Assembly (NCBI RefSeq): GCF_032854445.1
Contig: NC_088307.1
Location: 8,616,001 to 8,680,000 of the forward strand
From: Liolophura sinensis
Taxonomy: Eukaryota > Mollusca > Polyplacophora > Chitonida > Chitonidae
Reading direction: 5' to 3'
DNA: 64,000 nucleotides
The notes under the pieces were generated by a model. It was given only the letters and a program-made list of their open reading frames with translations, did no database searches and was not told where the DNA came from. A program made the translations under genes and the position numbers. Positions 23,701 to 38,700 of the stretch are shown here, one piece after another. Position 1 is the stretch's first letter. Every line of letters begins with the position of its first letter.

Positions 23701-26700
23701 TAACTTAACAAGACCGACCGAATATATAGTAGCTAATTACAGTATAAACTGTAATAGTGTTCTCCCCATATACAGTAATTTGTATGTATTTTTATGTATC
23801 TGTGGTCTTGTACATTTCAGGGTATGGAGATTATATTTCGTATTGGCATAGCTCTGTTAGAATCGAGTCAGGAGGATTTGCTGTCTCTAGATATGGAAGG
23901 GATGGTTCGGGTAAGTCTCAACCTTAACTTGTATGTTATCTGAAATGGTACTTTGGTAATTTTTTGGTAAATGATGTTTTTGTAATGATTAAACTAGCAT
24001 TTTCTAAGCACATGCATATGGGAATGGTGACAGAGTAAATCAGCATTTACATATGAACTATGTTTACTTAAGAAAGTCATTAGGCATTATTCCACCTGCC
24101 AGAAACAAAAACTAATTTGAATATTGCAGATATCCTAAAATGACCTCAATTTTCGTCAACAAAAGTGCATTTTTAGATGCAAATAAATGCCATCAAATAT
24201 CATTTTTGGTGCTGAAACATACATTTTTCCAGCAGGATGTCATAATACCTTCTGAACCAACCCTAAAGTATAGATTGACAGAGGCATTACTTATGGATAA
24301 CAACTCCTGGATTTATTGTGTTGGTGACATTTCGATGTAGGTTCTTACATCGTTATCAAATCATATGGTTTGAACCTACATCCAAACGTCACCAACACAA
24401 TAAATCCAGGAGTTGTTATCCATAAGTAATGCCTCTGTCAGTCTATACCATCCCAACTCCTAAATGCCTTTGAAAGAAGCAGCCTTAAAGTGCTTTTCTA
24501 GAATCATCAGAATTCTCAGAATACAACAAATTGAGTAGGTTAGTCATGGAGAAAATTTAAGGTCATTTAGGATAAGCAGCCGAACAAATCAGGCCCTTTC
24601 TCGTCCGGTGCAAACTATGACAGCTATGGAGCCTGACAAAGTTTACATGTAAATAACAAAGGTAATCCTCAAAACACTGGCTTGATTGAATGGTTTTTTT
24701 TTTAATTTGTCAGTCACGTCTCAAAATGTTGTTTGCAGGTGTGTAATTAGGAGGAATCTACCTGATGTACATCAGAAATTGATTTCTTATTTTTACCTAA
24801 GTGAAATGTCTTATAATCTCAGAATTCTTTAAATGCCGTGAAGTGTATTTTCACAGACTGTTCGTCATGTGGCAATCAAAACCGTGGCCAAATAAGTGTT
24901 GGGTGTGAAAAAAGGATAAAAGAGCTCCAATGCTCACAGTTCCCTTGTTCTGTATTCACATAAATAGTCATGTATGACAAACACATGTGGTCACCTCATT
25001 CAAATAGGATTTACATCTTCCCACAATCTTCCTAGGCTAGTTTCTATGTATTATCTCCTATTACAAGCATCAATGGATTATCTGCCCTTATATTCCATGT
25101 ACAGAAAGTTAACGCACACCCTCCTGACAGAGTATGAAGTCTCATGCATTAGGGGATTGGGGGTGGGTGGGCCTCACTGAGTATGCCATCTAATGGGTTA
25201 GCGCTGTCTTCTGCCCAAGTATTGGGTTAAAGATGGCTGGGCCTCACTGAGTATGCCCTGGAATGGGTTATGTTTGTCTTCTAGGCTAGTAACAGGGCAT
25301 AGGGGGTGGTGGGGTCTCTCTGAATATGCCTGTCTAATTATCTGTCTTCTGCCCCAAGTAACAGAGGTTAAACACACGGGCAAATCCGACTGAGTATGTT
25401 GGTCAAGTAGGTTATATTTGTCTTTTGGGCAAGTAACAAGGGTTGAGGGTGGATGGTCCTCAATGAGTATGCTGTCTTAATGGGTTACCATTGTCTTGTG
25501 GGCAAGTAACAAGGGTTGAGGGTGGATCGTCCTCACTAATTATGCTGTCTTAATGGGTTTACCATTGTCTTGTGGGCAAGTAACAAGGGTTGAGGGGTGG
25601 GTGGTCCTCACTGAGTATGCTATCTTGATGGTTTACCATTGCCTTGTGGGCAAGTAACAAGGGTTGAGGGTGGGTGGTCCCCCACTGAGTATGCTGTCTT
25701 AGTGGGTTACCATTGTCTTGTGGTCAAGTAACAATGGTTGAGGGTGGGTGGTCCTCACTGAGTATGCTGTCTTAATGGGTTACCATTGTCATGTGGGCAA
25801 GTAACAAGGGTTGAGGGTGGATGGTCCTCACTGAGTATGGTGCCTTGATGGGTTTACCATTGTCTCTGTGGGCAGGTAACAAGGGTTGAGGGTAGGTGGT
25901 CCTCACTGAGTATGCTGTCTTAATGGGTTACCATTGTCTTGTGGTCAAGTAACAAGGGTTGAGGGTGGATGGTCCTCACTGAGTGTGCTGTCTTAATGGG
26001 TTGCCTTTGTCATGTGGGCAAGTAACAAGGGTTGAGGGTGGATGGTCCTCACTGATTATGCTGTCTTAATGGGTTACCATTGTCTTGTGGTCAAGTAACA
26101 AGGGTTGAGGGTGGGTGGTCCTCACTGAGTATGCTGTCTTGACGGGTTACCATTGTCTTGTGGTCAAGTAACAAGGGTTGAGGGTGGGCGGTCCTCACTG
26201 AGTGTGCTGTCTTAATGGTTACCATTGTCATATGGGCAAGTAACAAGGGTTGAGGATGGGTGGTCCCTTACTGAGTATGCTGTCTTGATGGGTTACCATT
26301 GTCTTGTGGGCAGGTAACGGGTTGGGAGTAGGTGGCCCTCACTGAGTATGCTGTCTTAGTGGGTTACCATTGTCTTGTGGGCAAGTAACAAGGTTGAGAG
26401 TGGATGGTCCTCACTGATTATGCTGTCATAATGGGTTACTATTGTCTTGTGGGCAACAAGGGTTGAGAGTGGGTGGTCGTCACTGATTATGCTGTCTTAG
26501 TGGGTTATCTTTGTCATGTGGGCAAGTAACAAGGGTTGAGGGTGGATGGTCCTCAATGAGTATGCTGTCTTGACGGGTTACCATTGTCTTGTGGGCAAGT
26601 AACAAGGTTGAGAGTGGATGGTCCTTACTGATTATGCCGTCATAATGGGTTACCATTGTCTTGTGGGCAAGTAACAAGGGTTGAGGGTGGATGGTCCTCA

Positions 26701-29700
26701 CTGAGTATGCTGTCTTGATGGGTTTACCATTGTCTTGTGGTCAAGTAACAATGGTTGAGGGTGGGTGGTCCTCACTGAGTATGCTGTCTTGATGGGTTAC
26801 CATTGTCTTGTGGGCAAGTAACAAGGGTTGAGAGTGGATGGTCCTCACTGAGTATGCTGTCTTGATGGGTTACCATTGTCTTTGGGGCAAGTAACAAGGG
26901 TTGAGGGTGGATGGTCCTCACTGAGTATGCTGTGTTAATGGGCTACCATTGTCTTGTGAGCTAGTAACAAGGGCTGAGGGTGGATGGTCCTCACTGAGTT
27001 TGCTGTCTTAATGGGTTACCATTGTCTTGTGGTCAAGTAACAAGGGTTGAGGGTGGGTGGTCCTCACTGAATATGCTGTCTTGATGGGTTACCATTGTCT
27101 TGTGGTCAGGTAACAAGGGGTTGAGGGTGGGTGGTCCTCACTGATTTATGCTGTCCTTAATGGGTTACCATTCTCGTATGGGCAAGTAACAATGGTTGAG
27201 TGTGGGTGGTCCTCACTGAGTGTGCTGTCTTAATGGGTTACCATTGTCATGTGGGCAAGTAACAAGGGCTGAGGGTGGGCGGGGTCCTCACTGAGTTTGC
27301 TGTCTTGATGGGTTACTTTTGTCTTGTGGGTGGGTATCAGGGGTTGAGGGTAGGTGGTCCTCACTGAGTATGCTGTCTAATGGGATATTTTTTTTACTTC
27401 TAAACATTGCATTGGTTTATTTTGCATGTGTTTTTACACTTCAGCATTTCCAGCGACATGTCCCAATACAGTACGAAGAGGAAATTGAAGCTGAGCAGCT
27501 GTTCCAGGCAGCCTATCAGGTGAAATACAACGCAAAGAAACTCAGAAAGTAAGTCAATGGATTTGTTAGTTTGTTTGGAATTTTGTGTTGTAGTTGCGCA
27601 GTAGACATTAAAGGGAAAGAAAACACTAAAACGAATTGGTGTAAATCAGGTAAAAGACCATTAAACACTTGCTCATTTAAATAGTCCGATTTATTTTTTC
27701 AACAGACTTTTTGGAAATTTTCTAAGCGAGTGAAATGTTTTTAAAACAGCAGAATCTATGGTGGCCTCTAGTGATGTCAGGGATGTCACATCCATATTTT
27801 TTCCTTGAAATATTTCGTTTTCAAGATCAATTCACTGAGTGCATTTATATATCTGCATGCATGTGCATTAGAACCATGAAACAAAGTTTTGTATGTGTGT
27901 GGCAAAAACCAGACGTGACATCACTGGTCCCAATATGGTCAGATCCATAGAAACCAAAGTTCTGATTGAATTTTTCTGGGTGTAAAAATTCTTAAAAAAT
28001 CCAGTTATTTTCGTGGATAATTATTAATGGGTTGTCTGGCATATACTTTTATGTTAGTGTTTCTTTTGCTTTTAAACTAACCCTTGTCATGTGTTGACAA
28101 TTCTAAAACATTGGCTACAGCTGTTGATTACCTGTAGCTGACAGTAAAATGTTTAATCTGTCTGATTTTGCCCCTCTGCGTAGTGTATTTGTATTTAATA
28201 AGAACTCTTTGCTTTGCAAACTAAGTTTTTTAGTATATTTCATCCCTTGGCTGAGGCATCAAGCATTGTATTAACCTTATGCATGAGGATATATGATTGT
28301 AATAGTGGAAAGTTACCGTATTAAATATACAGGACAAACATATCAGCTTAGTAGGACATTTGGGACAAATACAGGAAATATACAGGAGTGAGTGAGTGTT
28401 GGGGTTTAACGTCGCACTCAACAATTTTTCAGTCATATGACAACGAAGGAATCCTTAGAGTGCATGTAACGTGCCTCCTTGTTGTAGGACGGATTTCCAC
28501 CGCTCTTTTATTTAGTGCTGCTTCACTGAGACGACTTACCAAAGGCAAGTAAGCCGCCCCGCCCAAGCCATTATGCTGATATGGGTTACCATACCAGTCA
28601 TTGCACTATCCCTTTATTGCTGAATGCCAAGAAAGGGAATTACAACTTCCTCTTTTAAAGTCTTAGGTGTAACTCGACCCAGGATTGATCCTGCATCTAC
28701 CGCTCCCGAAGTGGACGCTCTACCAACTGTGCTATCCGGGCTGGTCAAATATATAGAAAATATGTGACAAACACATCAGCTTAGTATGGTATTTGGGACA
28801 AATACAGCAAATACATGGGACATTTGTGACAAACATGTATTGAGGACATATATGATAAGCATTTCAAATATGTTTTGTGACAAACAACTTGTATTTAGGT
28901 ACATGTAATATGTGAAGTTGTATCAGATATACATATAGGACATTTGTGACAGACATATCAAAACTTGTATATAGGTAATCTATGACAGTATATCATTTAT
29001 GTACATGTAGGAAATGTTTGATAGGACTCCTAGGACATTTGTGACAGACATATCAAAACTTGTATATAGGTAATCTTTGACAGTATATCATTTATGTACA
29101 TGTAGGAAATGTTTGATAGGACTCATAGGACATTTGTGACAGACCTATCAAAACTTGTATATAGGTAATCTGTGACAGTATATCAGTTGTGTACATGTAG
29201 GAAATGTTTGATAGGACTCATAGGACATTTGTGACAGACATATCAAAACTTGTATATAGGTAATCTGTGACAGTATATCAGTTATGTACATGTAGAAAAT
29301 GTTTGATAGGACTCATAGGAAATTTGTGACAAGCATATCAGATAGTTAGGACAAAATATCAATGATATGAATTACCTCACACATATGTCAAATATATAGA
29401 ACATCAGCATTTTAGGATACATTGTTCCTCACCTTCAATTTCCTTTGGACATGTTAAATCAGGCCTAGAATTGTATCGCACACAGCCATTGGCCAAAATT
29501 TCCTGATTCAACCAATCAAGGAGTTTGAAGCAAATTCAACCCATGGAAATTGAAACCGAGTGGCCATAATTGTTTCATTGTGCATTAAAACTGAATACAT
29601 CATGTTTCTTGTGGAATGCCTCAGAAGAGAGAAATAAACAATTCCTCTGAGCGAATGTGTGGGGGTTCTCCTAGACAAGCATGGCATGAGCCTTTGCATG

Positions 29701-32700
29701 AATCGATTCCCGGATTCCCTTCGAAATTCTAGGCCTGTAATCTATGTAGGTGAATGGGTGTTTTGTCATAGAAACACTAGGAGATTTACGGTACATGTAG
29801 TAACTGGAACACCATTTCCATCTTGGTCTGGCCATGGAAGTGGCCAGATAAAGAACTAACAGAAGATCTTGTGTGACCTGAAGACAATAGCCTGTCTGTC
29901 TCTGGCCTTACCCAAGGACAATTAGCAGCTGTTGTATTACCCATCTGATTCATGTCTGCACCCAAGAGCTTTTCTGGGGTCTCTAAGGGCAAACATCTTG
30001 TGGCAGTTCGGTGGGGCGGATGGGATAGGGAGGGGGTGAGGATAGAGGGTGGCCTTTATCATATCTCCGCCTCTCTGCATCTGAAAGGTTATCACTTCAG
30101 GTACATTTTGTAAAGTGAAGCTGTTCTCTATCAGGTACTGACATGTTTGTACAATGGAACAATTGCTTTACAAGAACTAATTAGTTTTTCCTTTGCTCTT
30201 TTAACCCAACTTTTTATAATTCTATCTGTGTACATGTAAATACCATATTCCTATAGTTAGAGGGTTAAATACGTTCAGTTGAAAATTTAAGTGCAGTTTT
30301 TTTTATGCTGGTACCCATTTGCCCTTTTGGGATCCAGCATCAGGCTGCCCGCAGATGAGGGCAAACATGTGCGGTTAGTACCTGGTACAGGCCTAGGTGT
30401 GGTAGTCATCAAACTGACAGAGTTATTGCCTACTTTATTTCCTATGCTGTTTAAGCAGCCTTTCAGCTCATTGAAATCATCAGTATGTGTCAGTTACAGG
30501 AATGGTCAGAAACTGTTTTATCAGATATCAAGAAATTGTATCATTTGTTTTGCTAGCAATGCTTTATTGCAAATCTTCATTGCACTTCATTGCCAGCAGA
30601 TCTTTATTATAAAGAGATCTTTATTGCCAACAGCTATCCATTGCAAATTGATCTTTATTCCCAATAAGTCTTTACTGCACATTTGTCTTTGTTGGTGTGA
30701 GAGCGCCATCGCTAAATTTATCTTTATAGCGGACAGATCTTGCAAATTGATCTCCATTGTCAGTAGAGCGTCACAAGAAATATATCTTCATTACTAAGGC
30801 AGTTTTCTGTTAACGATGAACTTTCAGTATGAATTCATTGATGATAGGGAAAGGTACATGTAGTTATCATTTAGAAATCTGGTGTTTTGGGCATGTCTTC
30901 CACGTTCACATGCTGTGGATGATCTGGAAGTCTGGCTAACTCATTTCATGGTCAAAGAAACTGGTGATGTATGATCCACAGTTTTTGGTTGAAATCAATT
31001 CATAGTGTTGATGTGTTTGTTTTTGTAGGTGTGTCTTCTTTCTGTACTGTATACATTTACTGTGCTACTGTATGTAGGAGTTTCTGTCAGCTGCTTCACT
31101 GCATTTGTGTTCTAGGATTTGTATAAAAGAGATGGGTTATGAGGTACTACAAATTCAGGAACAAATATAAGTGCTGCACCCCCACACCCCCACCCCCCCA
31201 CCCCCCCTTGTCCAAACCAGCAAGTGAGACAGGGTAATGGGACATGGCCCATTACCAACCCCTTCCTGTGAAATGTATGTTCAGCTATCACAGACTGACA
31301 GAAGATGCCTGGTTTTCTTTTTATTATTGTAAAGAAGAAGATGTTTGTAACAAGGCTGAAGATTTCTGTGAAGTGCTGCAGTATTTGTGTATGTTTGATG
31401 TGACAAATGTACAGCCATTGAGTCGCCAAGCTCTTGTGTACTTCCTCCCTCCACTTCACATAAAGTACAATCAGGTCTGCTTATACTGCTAAACTCTCAT
31501 GACAACCTCTGCCATTTGGCGGGGCCCCTTCATATGTACAACCACATGTATGTTCTCCAGCCAGAACTGTTTGTTATTGGAAAAGTATAACCTGTGAAAC
31601 TTAGCACCAAAATTTGTTTTGATTTCATGCTAATGTCCAGACTGTCCAGTCTGTGTCCAGACATTCCCCAGACAGTCTTGCCTGTTACTGTAGTGACCTG
31701 TCTGACACATGTCCAAGCCCTGCAAATAGGGATTGATAGTGAAGGCTGGACTGACAAGTACTTGGAGGTGTAGCTGTTTGTAAGTGTGTATGAATGTGAA
31801 TAGGGTCTAACTGGTAAACACTAGCAGCTGCCATTTATAGCATTCTCTCTTGTGATAGGCTGAACTGAGAAGTGATGTTAAACAACCAATGTACCCCAGG
31901 TAAAAGTTTGTCATTAATTATAATGACACGATCGTAAGGACCATCTGAAATATTATGTAACTCAATGGACCCTCTAAAAAGTGCCCCGCTATAAAAAAAA
32001 AATTATTGCCATTTTGGTAAACGTTTTTTTTTTTTTTCTTTTTTTTTAATTTCTAGTGTTAATTTCTGGAAAATTCCTACCTTTTTCATTAACCAGAATA
32101 GCAAAAAAAAAAGATATCCTGTACTTATGTACCCCATTGTTTATTATAGTGTCGGGTACGACTAACAAGGAATTTTTGACCATAGCTTAATCACATTGAC
32201 ATGGTTTTTCCGGAAATCCAGACTTGTAATTTACCCCTGATGATGCATGTATTTTCGTGACAGATTTCAACCCAACTCTTGTTATGTCAGGAGATTTGCC
32301 TGGATTTCACCACCAGTAAACCTGTGATACAAGTGAAAAAGTATTTCACTTTTCTCTTTTCTCGATATAAAACATCATTTAGGTAAATAAATATTAAAAG
32401 GGCTCCATTGTGTGGAGGATGGTATGCAAGCCATTGTTAATTAACTCTCAGCTTGCCATGACCCTATAACATCTAATATTTTGAAGAAAATAGTAAATTA
32501 TATATTAATATATCTGTAGAATATATATAATATCTGGTACTTCCTAAATCAGAAAGTTAACTTACATTTTGCTAGTAGCATATTGTCCTACCTTCCAAAC
32601 AAACATTACAATACAAACTGTCAGAATCAGGAAAAATCTGCAATTTAGTTAGGGTGAATTTTTTGTCAGGGTGTCATTTGTCATAATTCACCAACATATA

Positions 32701-35700
32701 GGTTAAAAAATTTTCAGTAAATAATTCTTGATCATGGCATTTAGCATGTTGCATTTGGTTTAAACAAAACTGGTCATGAGAAGCAAACAGTAAATTGAGA
32801 TTGGCCTTGATATGCTATTGTTAATTCTTCTGCAAACCTGTCCCTATATATACACAGGCGTCATTCCTCACTCTGTCGGGCTCACCTGTCACATTTACCT
32901 GCTGAGGTATGTCACCTCTGTGTGACAAGTCAGAAATACATCCTGTTCCAAATCATATCACAGGTCAATCACATCCCTTTGTTGGAAAACAGGAAAACTG
33001 GTTTAAGACTTAATACCAGATCTAAGTTGAAGCCAAGCCTTCAATTTTGTGCAGTTGTGAAGCATTATATTGAATAGGAACTAAAACTGCTGTTGTTATA
33101 CTTTGACTTTGAAGAACGGCATTGGCTACAGAGTTTGGCTATAAAGTTAAATATGAAATGTGACTTAATACCAGTATTAGCTAATACACTTTCGGAACCA
33201 ACCACCAGATGACTCAAATTTTCAAAGCTCGTAACTCGAGCATAAACACATTTTTTCTCTCCCATGTACATGTAAATAATTCTCTTGTGGACATAGATGC
33301 ACGTTTGCCTGTGTGAACAGTTTCAAATCTGCATTATGCCTCTGATATCCCATACTTGTATGTATTGTTTTTTGTTGTTTTGCACTATGACCTGTCATTT
33401 GAAGTGAATGGCCTTTCTTAAGACATAGGACTCTGATGTTAAAAGAGAGGATGCCCGAAATTGGACAGACCGATTGACCGACTGACCAATAGACCAGCAC
33501 AAAAGAGCTGTTTAGTCACTGTAGAGTTGCTTAAATCACAACCTGTAATACGTGGCCAATTTGTGAAAGGTACGAAGTGGTGCATATATTTCAGATTTAA
33601 TTAAGATTAAGGTAGAATGATATTGTAAAAAAAACAAACAAAAAAAAACATGTAAACTTTCAGCATTAAAAGTAATATTTTATGAACTTTATTTGCCCCT
33701 AAAAATACACTGTGTTGTCCAGACTTTTAAAGGTGATACAGTAGACCAAGGTTTTGTGGTGTTTGATCTTTTGACATGTCTGAAAATTCATGCCTATCAC
33801 TGTCATATTGTACGGGTATGGTATACAGGCTTCACCCCAGCAAATGTTTACTAGTAACTGTGCGAAGCACAGAAACTTTCTGTCAGTCATTTGTCATTAA
33901 GCTGACTTTAACCTGATTTCCTGATATTTTTACATTTGGCCCCATAATCAGCACAAGGGTGTTTCTAGGGGTGACCAACCGCTCATTCTTTACCTGGAAA
34001 ACACCAATTTATGTAAAAATTGGGACAAAATCATCAGATTTGCGAATGAAATGACAAAGAGAGTTTTGTTTTACAATCAGGTGTGCAGGAAAGATAAGGG
34101 AGATTGAGGTATTAAAATAGTCATTGCACTGGTGGAAAATAAATATTGTTTACACCAAGCATCAGACTAGTATATATTTATACCCCGAGGGGTTTATTTA
34201 CACCTGTGTGTATGACGATAAGAAGTTACCAGCATGCATACTGTCTGCAATATTATGTATTACATACACCATCGTTCAAATCATCTTAGTACTAAAGTGC
34301 TTTAAAGTTTAAAAATTGGTATCTTGATGCTCCCTCAAAATAGATTTGGCTAGTTTTCTGATAATATCAACGAGTCCTATGATGCTAAAACTGTATAATA
34401 CAGGTTTACACTGGATGTGTGGTTATATGTGGTATATTTGAGTGGTAAGTTTGGCTAAAGTGTTGACTCCAAACTCATAAACCAGCAGGCTTGAATCTAG
34501 CTTTCTGGAGTAATTAAATAAGTGAATAAAGTGCTTGTAAAAAAATAAAACAAAAAATCCTTTTGCAATGGTTGGGTCATGCATGCATCATTAGGACTTC
34601 CAAAGTTTGCAGTTTGTAGACTGATGGTTTTGTCATTACAGAAGTAATCACAGACAGTGGCATGGCTCTTTTTTGGTAATATAATAACATCTAAATATCT
34701 GTGTGTATTAAAATGTGCTGGTACAAAGCTCATTGTACAATATACAGTTAGATGGCATGCTGAACGAGTGTGGAGTACAAGTATGAAGGCTTATTTTACA
34801 AACACAAGCACGTGTCAAGAGATCACACAAAGGGAGATAAGGGCAGTAGAATGGATGGACAAGATCGTCATGTAGAGCTCTGTTGCTGAGGAATGCAGCT
34901 TCGTGAGATAGGGTATTCAGTCGCTCTATGAGGTATAACAATATGATCAGACTACATGTACCAGAGATATTGCCAGGCCACTTTAATATATGATATAATG
35001 CTCTCGACGAAGTACATAACATATTTTGAACTATCTGGCTCGGTTTTGTGTAATGGGGATATTGTAAATTACCTTTTGTAAGGCACTTTTGTATGTACAT
35101 GTAATAATACTGGCTTCTGGAAATGCTTGGAGATTATTTTCCCTGTTAAACCTGACATAACTTTGATATTTATTTTTTTGTGGAAACACGGCACTGCATT
35201 CATGTACCGGTACCAGCTACATAAAGCATCCAAGTATTCATCCAAACAAGTGTAGATTTGAGCATACAGTTATGTTAAGTGTCCATTTTTTTTTTTTTTT
35301 CATAATCCTGTGTACAGGATTTTTTGTGTACTGTATCACGTGCATGTCCAAGCAAGTTTCTGACGTATCGGATTGGTAATTGTTTCTAAGTTTTTGTTAG
35401 CCACTTTTTATGTTCAGCCCTGCGGAAAATCACTGTGAATTACAATATAAAGCTTAACAGATTAATTACAACCAGCAGATCTTATAATGTGATCATTTAT
35501 ACCTGTAATACTTGTAAGGTATAAAGACATACCTGGAGGGCTATTTCTACCTCCTTTGTCACAAGAGTGGACTAGTTTAGTCACTAGTCCTGCAGAGTGG
35601 CTGGGACTGCTGTGTATAGACCCTGCAAGCTGTAGGTATATGTATATTGAGTTACCAGTTAGCGCATGGTGTAGTCATAGCCTCTACCTGCCTGCTGTAG

Positions 35701-38700
35701 CTTAAAGGGTCAGCTTTGGTGTGGTACACTTCTCTACGTTGTATGTATATGGCGAGAGTTAGAGGTGTTAAGGTATAGCTAGGACAGGTACCGTGGGGGC
35801 TGAACGGTGGGCTGAGTAAGGGAAGGCAACAGTGACTCTGTTGTTAGAGTTATAAACTTTGATGCAGCATTTGTACTGTGTGTACAGGCCAGTACACATG
35901 TGGAACGTAAGACATTTAACAGAGGTAACAGTTTGACAGTAGATTTGAACAGGCAGGGTGTTAATTTACAGGTAAGCAATTTGGTGCTGTGAACAGGTTA
36001 AAGTGTGGTGTATACATGTGTGTGTGTGTGTCAGTGTTGAAGTGATGATTGAGGCATGAATGTGTACTCAGGTGGTAATTTTGTATCTGACATGCATGTA
36101 AGTCTATGTGTATATGTAGGTGTAAACTTTAGCTCTAGCAACAACTTTGTACAGGTAATAGGACTATAGTGTGGTTGTGGCACATGTGTTGCTTGTGTGA
36201 GTGTGTCACTGTGCTTGGCTGATCATGGATATGTTTGGTAATTACATGATACGAGGCAAAATCACAAGTGATGGAATAGCTGTAAAACAGGACACATTCA
36301 GAGCCGTCACCTGTCTGTCGGTTATATGATACAATGTAAGTCAGGGTAGTAAATGACGGAATAGCTGCAAAACAAACAGGACACATTCAGAGCTGTCACA
36401 TATGTGTCTGTCGGTTATGTGATGCAACATAAGTCAGGGTTGTAAATGATGGAATAGCTGTAAAACAGGACACATTCAGAGCTGTCACATATGTGTCTGT
36501 CGGTTATGTGATACAGCGTAAGCCAGGGTAGCAAATGATGAAATATCTGTGAAATAGGACACACGCAGTAGTGTTGTTATGGTACCTGGGTTTGTCTGTT
36601 ATGTTGTCTCTTATTGATACATTTATTTATTTTATTTGATTGGTCTTTTACGCCGAATTCAAGAATATTTCACTTATATGGTGGCAGCCAGCATTGTGAT
36701 GGGAGACAACGGTAGGAAGCGATCAAACCCACGACCATCCGCAGGTTGCTGGGTGGAAGACCTTCCCATGTACGGTCGGAGAGGAAGCCAGAATGAGCTG
36801 GACTTGATCTCACAGGGCATGCATGCATTGGTTGGAGGCTCCTGGGTCACTAATATTGTGCTGCACTGGCACGTGAACCACTCAGGGCCACAGAGGGCGC
36901 CCATGATAAATGTAGAAATATTTAATACCAGTGTAATGTTAAGTTTACTGATACATGCGAGTACATGTAATGTTATACCTACATTTATAGCGGCATCTGG
37001 CTACAATTAATCAATACTTCTCCCTGATTTCTGACAACAGATGTAACCAGTTTGAATCGGGTTTCTTTATGAGTCACCTGGTTGGCATTGCTTGGAGGAC
37101 ATGTTGTTCTAGGATGCATGTACATGTACATGAATATGTTGTTGAATTCACTGCTTAAGTTTTTCACGTGTATTTTGAATTGCGTTTTGTAGGTCTTTTT
37201 TCACCCTATATTTTATCAGTTTGGATCTAATAGCTTAGTCACAGTTAAGGGCTTCATTTGTTTTAGGACTTAATTAGGTGGTTAGATTTAAATTTATCTG
37301 GGTTTGTTGACTGATTTAATTAGCTGATGGATTCACCTGTCTAGTTTAAATGTGAGGTATGACAATTTATATTACCTGTATGACATAACTTGGCCAAATA
37401 TATATGAACACAGGGCTATAATTGGCTTCATTCTTACCAGTAATCTATTCATGTAGAGGTATATAACATACATGCACTTCAGGTATTCATACATGCATAA
37501 GCCTTTTTAGGAGTCTGACCAAGCATGTATGTATATACATGTACTTACGGATTTACACATGAACTCGATTCTGACCTGGTTTTTTATATGTGTATAAAGC
37601 ATGATCATGATGATAAGAAACAATGTTGACATGCATTTTTACTCCATTTTATTGACTAAACTTCATTATGGCCAAGTTAGTCAACTTCACAGAGCTGTTT
37701 GCTAGCAACCGTCAGATGGTCGTGGGTTTCCCCCGGGCTCTGCCCGGTGCCCTCCCATCATAATACTGGCCAGCGTTGTATAAGTGAAATATTCTTGAGT
37801 ACGACATAAAACACCTATCAAATAAATAAATAAAAAAAGAAGTCTGTTAGTGCTGTGCATTCATTTTTCATCTTGACTTTGCTATCCTTAATTATTTAAA
37901 AGTTGTCATATGCAGAGAATGAGTTACTTACAGAAAGCTTACCTATTTGAGGAAAATAAGTAATGAACCATGCAAACTGGAATTTTGAGAATTGATGCTA
38001 ACATCAGCACACTGGGAATTATGCTATCAATTATAAACCTGATAATTATAGACCTGATTATTCCCAGCAGTCTTTTCATATGGTTTATACACTGCATATT
38101 TGTGTTTAAAGCATTAAGGAAATATTTTAATTTTCCATTCCATTTTCAGCAGAGCTTGTTAATTCCAAAGTCGAAACTCTGCTTTGAACATTTGAAAATG
38201 TTGAAGTGTCAGCGGTAAAGGCTCACAAAAAAAAAAAAAATATTTGCTCCTTTTTGTTTGGCTTATGTTGTGACCTTTCAATCTAAGTTTGTTTAGAAAT
38301 ATCAGTACAGTTTACCTGACTTCAGGTAACTTATAGGTTTGTTTTACTTTATAAAAGTGCCTTTTTTCCCCCTCATTTCAAAACCGGGTATGTTATTTAT
38401 GTCATGACACATATCAAGTTGAAACTGTCAGCCTTGATAAAGATTTTGTACATTGCTAAGGAAACACATGTGCCATATGTGACCTGGAAACATGTTATTA
38501 CATTTTTTGTTATTACATATGATTCTGGAAAAAAATTAGTTCATAAGGCTGTAACGGGGTTATGAGAGTACACAATGTAAGGCTGTAATGGGGTTATGAG
38601 AGTACACAATGTAATGCTATAACGGGGTTATGGGAGTTCACAATGTTAGGCTGTAACAGGGTTATGAGAGTTCATAATGTAAGGCTGTAATGGGTTTATG

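Larger units (their letters stand above)
23911..27444 (+). other. Intron 6
   Basis: 3.5 kb, of which about 2.25 kb is the 73-bp minisatellite ending some 60 bp before the exon 7 acceptor. A long near-perfect palindrome lies at 24269-24447. No gene was seen in 24450-25140. Confidence 0.85.

Noticed and set aside
25141-27385. CRISPR-like array of regular repeats
   Set aside because: Units are contiguous with no unique spacers, and the context is a eukaryotic intron. The same reasoning applies to all arrays in the window.
28680-28744. tRNA gene on the minus strand
   Set aside because: The tRNA-like sequence is continuous with a 360-bp repetitive body ending in GAGTGAGTGAGTG; it is a SINE.
30291-30797. 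168-codon plus-strand frame in intron 7
   Set aside because: Cysteine- and isoleucine-rich translation with degenerate internal repeats of ATCTTTATTG-type sequence, no known domain and no supporting splice sites; most likely chance.
31112-31492. Overlapping frames of 115 and 82 codons on opposite strands
   Set aside because: No domain or conserved motif, and overlapping frames with similar quality on both strands are expected by chance in 64 kb.
34708-35100. 130-codon minus-strand frame
   Set aside because: No homology recognised, and intron-like composition.
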